A stretch of DNA of 26,729 bases from contig CAMMFK010000008.1 of assembly GCA_946496115.1 (NCBI GenBank), positions 1 to 26,729 on the forward strand, written 5' to 3'. A program made the position numbers and the translations under genes. The DNA comes from an uncultured Clostridium sp. (GTDB lineage Bacteria; Bacillota; Clostridia; TANB77; CAG-508). Under the pieces are notes generated by a model. That model made no database searches, was not told the origin of the DNA, and worked only from the letters and a program-made list of their open reading frames with translations. Positions 15,731 through 22,642 of the stretch are shown here, piece after piece (within the stretch, counting starts at the first letter, position 1; every line of letters starts with the position of its first letter).

Positions 15731-16384
15731 ATGGAATTGATTAGCGTTATTATCCCAGCACATAACGAAGAAGAAAGAATAGGACAAGTTATAGACAAAC
15801 TAAAAGAAACAAAATCAAACATTGAAATTTTAGTAATAGATAATTGCTCTACAGATAAAACATCAGATATAGCAATTGAAAAAAAAGTAAGATTAGTTCA
15901 TTGCAATAGTCAGGGTAAAGGTTATGCAATGGAAGAAGGACTAAAATATGCAAGAGGTAATATTATTGTATTTGTAGATGGAGACTTAGAAGTATATATA
16001 GATGACTTGATAACTACAATGGTAACCCCTATAATAAATAATGAAGCAGACTTTGTAAAATCAGCATTTAAAAGAGATGGCGGAAGAGTTACAGAACTTG
16101 TTGTCAAACCTTTGCTAGAGCTATTATTCCCAAAAATGTACAAATTTGAACAACCACTAAGTGGAATTATTGCCGGAAGAAAAGATATTTTTGAAAAATT
16201 AGTTTTTGAAAAAGATTATGGCGTGGATATAGGTATATTAGTAGACGTAATTAAGTTAACAACAAAAGTAAAAGAAATTCACGTAGGAAGAATCGAAAAT
16301 AATTCTCAATCATGGCACGCACTTTCAGATATGGCTAAAGAAGTAGAAAGAGCTATTTTAAAAAGGGCAAATTATCTTAAATAA
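15731..16384 (+). CDS. GpgS-like glycosyltransferase (glucosyl-3-phosphoglycerate synthase family)
   Basis: This 217-residue GT-A fold glycosyltransferase opens with VIIPAHNEEERIGQVID and has IDNCSTDKT, then KGYAMEEGLKYARG and the metal-binding DxD at D83-G-D85 (VFVDGDLE). Beyond the general GT2 features, the segment VKSAFKRDGGRVTELVVKP (about 109-128), the QPLSGI motif and DYGVDIGILVD closely resemble glucosyl-3-phosphoglycerate synthases, in which GGRVTEL shapes the acceptor (3-phosphoglycerate) site. These enzymes make the precursor of glucosylglycerate from NDP-glucose. The protein is shorter than mycobacterial GpgS, and the catalytic His of that family cannot be placed with certainty, so a polyprenyl-phosphate glycosyltransferase remains an alternative. 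GGGAAAGGA lies upstream of the ATG. A strong promoter and a terminator flank it. Confidence 0.78.
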   Translation: MELISVIIPAHNEEERIGQVIDKLKETKSNIEILVIDNCSTDKTSDIAIEKKVRLVHCNSQGKGYAMEEGLKYARGNIIVFVDGDLEVYIDDLITTMVTPIINNEADFVKSAFKRDGGRVTELVVKPLLELLFPKMYKFEQPLSGIIAGRKDIFEKLVFEKDYGVDIGILVDVIKLTTKVKEIHVGRIENNSQSWHALSDMAKEVERAILKRANYLK

Positions 16385-16392
16385 AATATATG

Positions 16393-16423
16393 AAAAAAGA
16401 GATGTTAAAGCATCTCTTTTTTT
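16393..16423. terminator. Bidirectional terminator between convergent glycosyltransferase genes
   Basis: AGAGATG (16398-16404) and CATCTCT (16411-16417) form the stem. A residues before and T residues after make it work on both strands, fitting the convergent genes on either side. Confidence 0.9.
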
Positions 16424-16473
16424 CGTATATTAATTTTAATATAGTTTACATTATTATAATTTTTTACTAGAAA

Positions 16474-17331
16474 TTATTTAGGCAATTTTTCAATTAAGCT
16501 TAAATATTCTTTAGCAATAATCAATCTATTCTCATTTCCACTATTTTTGCAATCTAATAAATCTTGCGAATGATATCTATTGTAAAGAAGATCAAGCCTA
16601 GCGTTTAGATATTCAATATATTCTTCAACTGTATCCAAAGAAAAATTCCAAGGCTTTTTAGTCAAAATAAAATGAAATACAGAAATATCATCTAAAGCAT
16701 AATTACAATACTTAATATAGTAATCTAAATAAGTAAAAAAGGTATTATATTTTATATCTAAATGCAATTCAGGCATATTAGCCCAATTTGTATAATATTC
16801 TTGCAAAATATCTTGGTCACCAACAGATTGGCGTTTATCTGAAATATTAAGAAGAATATTAGAAAATTTATCTAATAATCCTTCTTGAGGCTCTATAACT
16901 AAAAGACCAGATATTAATTCAGGTGGTGGTGTAATATTAGGTCCATACTTTCTATTTGGCGTTGTAGCCATGTGAGGATATTCAAATAGTTCATCTATAT
17001 TTTTTCTAATGTATAAATCAGCATCTAAATAAACAATTTTATCAAACTGAGTTAATTCAAAGATAGATAATTTATCAAAAGTATTAGTCCAATGAGAAAA
17101 TTCACCTTGTGAATTTTTTAACTTTATAATTTCCGGTATTTCAATTGAATCTCTTCTTATAGTATGTATACCATAATTATTAAGCAAATCTTCAGTTTCA
17201 GAAGAAATTTGATTTGTTATTACAACATAAAAAGGATATTTAGCTTTTACCCTTTTCAAACATTCTGCTACACCTAATATACCAGTTAAATATGAGGGTG
17301 TAGATAATACTCCAACATATGCTCTATTCAT
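16474..17331 (-). CDS. GT8-family (glycogenin-like) glycosyltransferase
   Basis: This 285-residue protein resembles family 8 retaining glycosyltransferases of the glycogenin type. It starts with AYVGVLSTPSYLTGILGVAE, has HWTNTFDKLSIFELTQFDKI and the metal-binding DxD in VYLDADLYIRKNIDELF (D103, D105), then a GLLVIEP strand and GDQDILQEYY. The donor is probably a UDP-sugar; the acceptor cannot be told from the sequence. There is no signal peptide or membrane helix, so it is cytoplasmic. It is the only minus-strand gene in the window. The start is well fixed: on the minus strand AGGAGG lies 5 nt before the ATG at 17331. It faces the GpgS-like gene and diverges from the GT2 gene. It may modify a surface polysaccharide or storage glycan; that is inference. 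Confidence 0.85.
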   Translation of the reverse strand: MNRAYVGVLSTPSYLTGILGVAECLKRVKAKYPFYVVITNQISSETEDLLNNYGIHTIRRDSIEIPEIIKLKNSQGEFSHWTNTFDKLSIFELTQFDKIVYLDADLYIRKNIDELFEYPHMATTPNRKYGPNITPPPELISGLLVIEPQEGLLDKFSNILLNISDKRQSVGDQDILQEYYTNWANMPELHLDIKYNTFFTYLDYYIKYCNYALDDISVFHFILTKKPWNFSLDTVEEYIEYLNARLDLLYNRYHSQDLLDCKNSGNENRLIIAKEYLSLIEKLPK

Positions 17332-17375
17332 AAAAACCTCCTAATGTGCTAATACATACTAATTATAACATCATA

Positions 17376-17404
17376 ATTATAGTATAAAATAGGGAAAAAG
17401 TAAA
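17376..17404 (-). promoter_or_regulatory. Candidate promoter of the GT8 gene
   Basis: Read on the minus strand: TTTACT (17404-17399), a 17-bp spacer and a perfect TATAAT (17381-17376). The predicted leader is about 40 nt. Confidence 0.6.
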
Positions 17405-17493
17405 GTTTAAAGGTAATAAACGGTTACTTTTTCATCTAATAATTATAAGAAAGATAGTAATAATAGCAGAAAAACAAAATTTACATAAAATAA

Positions 17494-17522
17494 TTGATAT
17501 ATCTTTTGAAATATAGTATAAT
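17494..17522 (+). promoter_or_regulatory. Sigma-A promoter of the GT2 gene
   Basis: TTGATA (17494-17499), a 17-bp spacer and TATAAT (17517-17522). The core ATATAGTATAATA is shared with the promoter region of the second adhesin gene. Confidence 0.75.
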
Positions 17523-17560
17523 AAGAATTAGTTAAAATATCAATTTAAGGAGAGAAAAAA

Positions 17561-18562
17561 TTGGACGAAGAATTAATTTCAGTAATAATCCCAGTATATA
17601 ATGTGGAAAAATTTTTAAGATATTCATTAGAAAGCGTAATAAACCAATCATACAAAAATTTGGAAATAATTATAGTAAATGATGGTTCAACAGATGAGTC
17701 TAAAAATATTTGCAAAGAATATGAAGAAAAAGATAAAAGAGTAAAATTAATAAATCAAAAAAATCAAGGACTATCAGCAGCAAGAAATGCAGGACTAAAT
17801 ATTGCAACTGGTAAATATGTAGGATTTATAGATTCAGATGATATTATTTCACTTAAATTCTATGAAGGATTATATAAATTACTAAAAGAAACTAATTCAG
17901 ACATCTCAGAATGTGCATCTGTACAAATAAGTGATGAAGACTTGTTTAATGGAAAAACAAAATTTGATGATATAGATAATATGGACTTTATTACAACAGA
18001 TTCTCTAGGAGCATTAAACAGAATAAATAATGAAGACACATATATAATTGGAAAATCAGTTGTGGTTTGGAATAAATTATATAAAATGGAGCTTTTTAAA
18101 GACATTAGATTTCCAGTTGGAAAAAGATATGAAGATGATTTAACAACTTACAAATTGTTTAATAAAATGCATAAATTAGTTTCAACTGAAAAAGTTTTAT
18201 ATAATTATGTGCAAAGAAAAAACAGTATTATGCACCAAGAATTTTCAATAAAAAGACTAGAAGCTATAGATGTTTATGAAAACTACGAAAAGTTTTTTAG
18301 AGAATATGATAATAAATATCTATATGCGAAATGTTTAGTGAAATATTTAAGAATACTATGCAAAATATTAAATGAACTTTATGATTCAAATTATGAAGAA
18401 AAAGGAAAAATTAAAAAAATATTAAATGATAAATTTGTGGAAATATATGACAAATTACAAAATAATTTACAAGGACTAAGTGATAAAGAATTAGAATTCA
18501 TAACAATAAATAGAGATAATTATTATAAGCAATTTTGGAGTATGATAAATAATACAAAATAA
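17561..18562 (+). CDS. GT2-family glycosyltransferase
   Basis: This 333-residue family 2 glycosyltransferase has the usual GT-A motifs: LISVIIPVYNVEKFLRYSLE, QSYKNLEIIIVNDGSTDES (DGS at 41-43), NQGLSAARNAGLNIATG and the metal-binding FIDSDD (91-94). RYEDDLTTYKLF later in the protein is the acidic motif often seen in capsule or exopolysaccharide glycosyltransferases near the catalytic base. The C-terminal part (about 230-333) is Lys-rich and helical, with no clear membrane segment. The sugar donor and acceptor cannot be named. The start is TTG at 17561, 6 nt after AAGGAGAG (17547-17554), and gives the standard short leader before the first beta strand. The histidine phosphatase gene follows after 55 bp and is probably in the same transcript. 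Confidence 0.88.
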   Translation: MDEELISVIIPVYNVEKFLRYSLESVINQSYKNLEIIIVNDGSTDESKNICKEYEEKDKRVKLINQKNQGLSAARNAGLNIATGKYVGFIDSDDIISLKFYEGLYKLLKETNSDISECASVQISDEDLFNGKTKFDDIDNMDFITTDSLGALNRINNEDTYIIGKSVVVWNKLYKMELFKDIRFPVGKRYEDDLTTYKLFNKMHKLVSTEKVLYNYVQRKNSIMHQEFSIKRLEAIDVYENYEKFFREYDNKYLYAKCLVKYLRILCKILNELYDSNYEEKGKIKKILNDKFVEIYDKLQNNLQGLSDKELEFITINRDNYYKQFWSMINNTK

Positions 18563-18617
18563 TTATTTATATAATAGCAGAAATAATTTTTTCCTAAAAT
18601 TTAAGGAGGGGTTTTAC

Positions 18618-19205
18618 ATGAAAATATATGTAGTCAGACATGGACAAACTGATTATAATATTAATGGATTATTTCAAGGAAGAAAAGATATTCCCTTAAA
18701 TAGTGTTGGGATAAAACAAGCAGAGGAAACTGCTCAAAAATTTAAAAATATTCCAGTAGATATAATTTTAGTATCGCCACTTACAAGAGCAAAAGAAACT
18801 GCAAAATATATATCAAACGTTACAGGCATAAAGCCGGTAATTGAACAAGACTTAATTGAAAGAAACTTTGGAGATATGGAAGGAAAGCCTAATAGGGAAG
18901 ATTGTAATATAAAAATGCTATTAGACTATGAAAAAAACTATAATATTTGTAATGTTGAACCTATTCAGTCACTTTTTAAAAGAGTTTCGGACTGCTTAGA
19001 TAAAATAATAGATAAGTATATGGGAAAGAATGTAGTGCTTGTAACACACGGAGGAGTAGCACAAGCAATAGATATCTATTTTCATGGCTTCCCAGAAAAT
19101 AAAGACTTACAATCAATTGCACTTAAAAATTGTGAAGTTAGAGAATATGTACCAAATGAAAGATTAATAGATAAAATAAAGAATCAATATACAAATGAAA
19201 GATAG
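18618..19205 (+). CDS. Histidine phosphatase family protein (phosphoglycerate mutase-like)
   Basis: This 195-residue protein of the histidine phosphatase superfamily has the catalytic RHGQTDYN (Arg7, His8), QGRKDIPLNSVGIKQAEET, VSPLTRAKETA with its second Arg, the acid-base ERNFGDMEGK and the second catalytic His in LVTHGGVAQA (His144). It acts on a phosphate ester through a phospho-histidine intermediate. Substrates in the family range from phosphoglycerates to cobalamin precursors and sugar phosphates. Because a GpgS-like glycosyltransferase lies 2.2 kb upstream, and glucosyl-3-phosphoglycerate phosphatase (GpgP) belongs to this superfamily, that role is a candidate; it is inference. AAGGAGGGG lies before the ATG. 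A promoter for the next gene follows directly. Confidence 0.9.
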   Translation: MKIYVVRHGQTDYNINGLFQGRKDIPLNSVGIKQAEETAQKFKNIPVDIILVSPLTRAKETAKYISNVTGIKPVIEQDLIERNFGDMEGKPNREDCNIKMLLDYEKNYNICNVEPIQSLFKRVSDCLDKIIDKYMGKNVVLVTHGGVAQAIDIYFHGFPENKDLQSIALKNCEVREYVPNERLIDKIKNQYTNER

Positions 19206-19246
19206 TAATTGAAAAAGTAAATTTTATTAGAAAAATTGTAAAATTT

Positions 19247-19274
19247 TGTCAAAAACTATTGCAATATGTCGAAA
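19247..19274 (+). promoter_or_regulatory. Two Spo0A-box-like sites in the sensor kinase promoter
   Basis: TGTCAAAA (19247-19254, within TTTTGTCAAAAA) and TGTCGAAA (19267-19274) resemble the 0A box TTGTCGAA. They are 20 bp apart, about two helical turns. The first lies just upstream of the -35, and the second lies between -35 and -10, a position that would suit repression. Confidence 0.45.
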
Positions 19275-19287
19275 ATAGTAATATTAT
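19259..19287 (+). promoter_or_regulatory. Candidate promoter of the sensor kinase gene
   Basis: TTGCAA (19259-19264), a 17-bp spacer and TATTAT (19282-19287), 38 bp before the chosen ATG at 19326. Confidence 0.55.
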
Positions 19288-19325
19288 ATTAACTATGGAA
19301 ATAGTTAGGTATGAGGAGTAAAATT

Positions 19326-20654
19326 ATGAATATTGCAATACTTGAAGGCAATGCTTTAATAATCTGCATAAGCATTATTATTTATACAGGTATAGCCATA
19401 GCCTTACAAAATAAAATACTAGCAAATGTTTTAACAATAAATAAAGAAACTATAAAAAGAACTTGGATGGTTCAAACCGTCCTTGTTTCTTTTATACGAA
19501 TGGCTTCGCCTATGCCATATTCTATAATATTGGAAGTAGCTGTTCAAATGTTAATCTACAAATGGGTGTTAAATTTTAAATTTGAAAAACTTATAATTCT
19601 AGAAGAAATAAATCTAATAATGTCTACTAGTGCAAATTTAATTTGTGCAAAAATCAATCAAACAAATTTATTTTCTCAAATTTCAAACAATATAATCATG
19701 TTTATAATCGCGGGTTTTATAGCTATTTTTATTTATGCAATTTTACTTATCTTGGTCAAAAAATTTAAATTAAAAATCACACTTCCAGATAATATAAATG
19801 AAAAGTCAAAAAATCAAATAATTGAAGTAAGTGTCATTTCGTCAGTACTAATACTTATTAATGAAATAAGTTTATTTGAAATGCTTAATATACTTCCAAC
19901 AGCAATATATTTTTTAGCAATTATTGTATTTATTTGCTATTACATAATAACAGTAATAAGCATTAATAAAACAGTTCAAATAGAAACAGAGCAAAGCAAA
20001 GTAAGTGAACTAGAGGGAAGTAATACAAGATTAAAAGAAAGTTTTGATGATATTTGTTCTTTCAGACACGATATGAAAAATATTATGCAAGGATTAGGCG
20101 GATATATAGCAGCAAAAGATATGGATGGCCTTACAAATATGTATAATGAATTTATATGTGATTGCAAAGGAGTAAGAAATGTAGAAAGTTTTGAAAGCCT
20201 TGCAAAGTCCAGCCCAGCAATCTATAACTTAATAAACAACAAATACATAGAAGCAAAAAAGTATGAAATAACCATAAATGTGGATGTGTATGTAAATTTA
20301 AATAGCTTAAAGATCAAAATTTATGAACTATGCAGAGTACTTGGAATTTTAATAGATAATGCAATAGAAGCAACAAAAGAATGTGAAAATAAGCAAATAT
20401 GTATCAAATTTATAAAAGATAGTTACAACAATAGAAATTTGGTAATTGTAGAAAATCCTTGCAAAAACACTCTACTAGATTTATCTAAATTAAAACAAAA
20501 AGGCTTTACAACCAAAAAAGATAAGTGTAGCCATGGACTTGGACTATGGAGAGTAAACAAAATAGTACAAAAGAATGAAAACTTGCGTTTAGCCACTTCA
20601 CGAGAAGAAGGAGGAATATTCAAACAACAACTAGAAATTTATAATTGGAAATAA
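19326..20654 (+). CDS. AgrC-like sensor histidine kinase (GHKL ATPase), orphan
   Basis: This membrane sensor kinase of 442 residues has an N-terminal half (about 1-215) with several hydrophobic segments, for example ALIICISIIIYTGIAIAL, IIMFIIAGFIAIFIYAILLI and AIYFLAIIVFICYYIITVIS, as in AgrC-type peptide-pheromone receptors. A short coiled linker leads to the dimerisation motif FRHDMKN with phospho-acceptor His248. A GHKL ATPase domain follows: LGILIDNAIEA (N-box around Asp344-Asn345) and HGLGLWRVNKIV (about 403-414). An ATG at 19311 is in frame, but TGAGGAG (19312-19318) lies 7 nt before ATG 19326, so the latter is preferred. No LytTR response regulator, AgrB or AgrD is in the window, so its partner is elsewhere. 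Ligand and output are unknown. Confidence 0.87.
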   Translation: MNIAILEGNALIICISIIIYTGIAIALQNKILANVLTINKETIKRTWMVQTVLVSFIRMASPMPYSIILEVAVQMLIYKWVLNFKFEKLIILEEINLIMSTSANLICAKINQTNLFSQISNNIIMFIIAGFIAIFIYAILLILVKKFKLKITLPDNINEKSKNQIIEVSVISSVLILINEISLFEMLNILPTAIYFLAIIVFICYYIITVISINKTVQIETEQSKVSELEGSNTRLKESFDDICSFRHDMKNIMQGLGGYIAAKDMDGLTNMYNEFICDCKGVRNVESFESLAKSSPAIYNLINNKYIEAKKYEITINVDVYVNLNSLKIKIYELCRVLGILIDNAIEATKECENKQICIKFIKDSYNNRNLVIVENPCKNTLLDLSKLKQKGFTTKKDKCSHGLGLWRVNKIVQKNENLRLATSREEGGIFKQQLEIYNWK

Positions 20655-20671
20655 TGGGGACTGAATTTTAT

Positions 20672-20867
20672 GTTACTATTCACAGTTTATATTATTTTTA
20701 TAAAGGCGACAATATATGTTCTAGAGCATTTCAAGTGAGCGAAGACGACTTTGGAGCGGAGCGTAACGTGCGAGCGCCTGAGTGAGCCGTGCGAACGAAT
20801 CGTGAAGTGAAATGCGGAAGAATGTATATTGGAGCCTTAGTAGAGAATCTTAAATGTGAATAGTAAC
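20672..20867. mobile_element. MITE-like palindromic element with 13-bp terminal inverted repeats
   Basis: GTTACTATTCACA (20672-20684) and TGTGAATAGTAAC (20855-20867) are perfect terminal inverted repeats. TTTTAT occurs directly outside both ends (20666-20671 and 20868-20873), as a target-site duplication would. Inside, the arms keep pairing imperfectly: AAGGCGACAATATATGTTCT faces AGAATGTATATTGGAGCCTT, and GCATTTCAAGTG faces GAAGTGAAATGC. The centre is much richer in G and C than its surroundings, with repeated GAGCG and GCGAAC words. There is no ORF, so it would depend on a transposase in trans, or be a REP-like structural element. Confidence 0.8.
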
Positions 20868-20876
20868 TTTTATTCC

Positions 20877-20916
20877 AAAAAACAAGATTATTTCGCATAT
20901 AATCTTGTTTTTTTAA
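20877..20916 (+). terminator. Intrinsic terminator upstream of murE
   Basis: AAAACAAGATTAT pairs with ATAATCTTGTTTT (15-bp class stem including the A/T ends) around TTCGCAT, and T residues continue to 20914. It probably ends the kinase transcript beyond the MITE-like element. Confidence 0.9.
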
Positions 20917-20934
20917 TAAAATAAGTTATATAAT
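20905..20934 (+). promoter_or_regulatory. Candidate promoter of the murE-mraY-ftsW-murG-topA unit
   Basis: TTGTTT (20905-20910), an 18-bp spacer and TATAAT (20929-20934). The -35 lies in the 3' arm of the preceding terminator, the same arrangement as at mraZ. Confidence 0.55.
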
Positions 20935-21030
20935 AGAATAAGTATCATTTTAGGCAATTGAATAAGATGATAAACCGTAATTTTTTAAAAGGAAAAATTG
21001 AGTTTACGGCAAATATTAATAAGGAGGGGT

Positions 21031-22563
21031 ATGGCACAAAAACCATACAAAAAGTTTATGAATTTAAAAAATATTATCGTAGGAATCGAAGGACTAAAAG
21101 CTAAAGGAAATTTAGATGTAGAAGTAAACAACATAAGCACAGACTCTAGAAGCATAAAGCAAGGAGATATGTTTATAGCTATAAAAGGCTTTGACACAGA
21201 TGGTCACAAATACATAGGGTCAGCACTTCAAAATGGTGCAAAAGTTATTTTAATTGACGAGTCTGAACTAAAAAATGTAATAAACATAATACCTCAAGAT
21301 ATAGTTTTAATAACTTCACCAGACTCAAGAATTGCAACAGCATTTATAGCTTGCAACTACTATGACAACCCATCAAGAAAAATGCAAGTTATAGGTGTTA
21401 CAGGTACAAAAGGTAAAACCACAACAACATTTATGATAAAATCAATTTTAGAAAAGCAAGGCATAAAAACAGGATTAATTGGAACTATTGCTGCATATTC
21501 AGGTAGCAAAAAGTTAGAAGATAGTGATAGAACAACTCCAGACAGTATTAAATTACAAAGCTTATTCGCTCAAATGGTAGAAGACGGATGCACAGCTTGT
21601 GTAATGGAAGTTTCATCACAAAGTTTAAAATTACATAGAGTAGATGGCACAGACTTTAACATAGGCATATTTACTAATTTTTCAGAGGATCATATTAGTG
21701 AAAAAGAACATCCAGATATGGAAGATTACTTTAACTCAAAAGTTAAATTATTTCAAATGTGCAAATATGGCTTTATAAATGTTGATGATATAAATACAAT
21801 AAGAGTACCAAGCTTAGCTCCAAATTGTATATTTAGAACATATGGAATAGATAATGAAAGCGATTTACTTGCAAAAGACATTACAATAACAAATTCTTAT
21901 GTAGATTTTAGAGCCAAAGTAAACGGAAAAAATGAAAGAATAAAAACAGACATTCCAGGTAGATTTAGTGTATACAATAGTTTAGCTGCAATTTCAGTTG
22001 CAGAAAAATTAGGATGCTCAACAGAAAATATTAAATCAGCATTAGAAACAGTTAAAGTACCAGGAAGAAGTGAACTTGTAGATAATAAACTTGGCTTAAC
22101 TATTATGATAGATTATGCTCATTCACCAGAAAGTTTAGAAAACATATTACAAGCTGTTAAATCATATACTAGAGGTAGAGTAATATCAGTTTTTGGATGT
22201 GGAGGAGATAGAGATAAAACAAAAAGACCTTTAATGGGCGCTATATCAGGTAAAATAGCGGCTTACACAATAATAACTTCAGACAATCCAAGAACAGAAG
22301 ACCCAGAAACAATTGTAAAAGAAATTGAAGAAGGTATTAAAAAGACAAGTAATAGATATGAATGTATAGTAGACAGAACAGAGGCCATAAAAAAAGCTAT
22401 AAAAATGGCAAATAAAAATGATATAATAGTTTTAGCTGGTAAAGGACATGAAACATATCAAGAAATAAATCATGTAAAACATCATTATGATGAAAGAGAA
22501 ATAGTAGCACAAATTATAGACGAAATGGAAAATGACGAGTCAAAAAAGACTGCAAAAAAATAA
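21031..22563 (+). CDS. murE: UDP-N-acetylmuramoyl-L-alanyl-D-glutamate--2,6-diaminopimelate ligase MurE
   Basis: MurE adds the third stem-peptide residue to UDP-MurNAc-dipeptide in the cytoplasm, using ATP. With the chosen start the protein has 510 residues, a normal length. Motifs are STDSRSIKQGDMFIAIKG in domain 1, the ATP loop GVTGTKGKTTTT (about 122-133), MEVSSQSLKLHRVD, DYAHSPESLENIL, FGCGGDRDKTKRPLMG and DNPRTEDP (Asp418-Arg421). DNPR is the signature that recognises meso-diaminopimelate, not lysine, so the peptidoglycan is probably meso-DAP type. Three in-frame starts compete: TTG 20998 (AAAGGA upstream), ATG 21031 (AAGGAGGGG, short spacing) and ATG 21058 (no clear site, but closest to the usual MurE start). 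I prefer 21031. murF is not next to it. Confidence 0.95.
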   Translation: MAQKPYKKFMNLKNIIVGIEGLKAKGNLDVEVNNISTDSRSIKQGDMFIAIKGFDTDGHKYIGSALQNGAKVILIDESELKNVINIIPQDIVLITSPDSRIATAFIACNYYDNPSRKMQVIGVTGTKGKTTTTFMIKSILEKQGIKTGLIGTIAAYSGSKKLEDSDRTTPDSIKLQSLFAQMVEDGCTACVMEVSSQSLKLHRVDGTDFNIGIFTNFSEDHISEKEHPDMEDYFNSKVKLFQMCKYGFINVDDINTIRVPSLAPNCIFRTYGIDNESDLLAKDITITNSYVDFRAKVNGKNERIKTDIPGRFSVYNSLAAISVAEKLGCSTENIKSALETVKVPGRSELVDNKLGLTIMIDYAHSPESLENILQAVKSYTRGRVISVFGCGGDRDKTKRPLMGAISGKIAAYTIITSDNPRTEDPETIVKEIEEGIKKTSNRYECIVDRTEAIKKAIKMANKNDIIVLAGKGHETYQEINHVKHHYDEREIVAQIIDEMENDESKKTAKK

Positions 22564-22642
22564 ATTAAAGCATTCGATTGAAATAAATGAATGATTAAAC
22601 GAAGCACGTAAACGTTTTAAAAACGCTTAGGGGGAAATACAA

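Larger units (their letters stand above)
20655..21030. other. Intergenic region between the sensor kinase and murE
   Basis: It contains no supported gene. It holds a 196-bp MITE-like palindrome (20672-20867), a strong terminator (20877-20916) and a promoter (20905-20934) for murE. Confidence 0.8.

Noticed and set aside
17860..18105. Antisense ORF inside the GT2 gene, and similar short reverse ORFs inside murE, mraY, murG and ftsI
   Set aside because: All lie opposite well-supported genes, lack ribosome binding sites and resemble no known protein.
20655..21000. agrB/agrD-like pheromone genes next to the AgrC-like kinase
   Set aside because: No ORF with a Cys-containing peptide precursor or a processing peptidase is seen; the space is taken by the MITE-like element, terminator and promoter.
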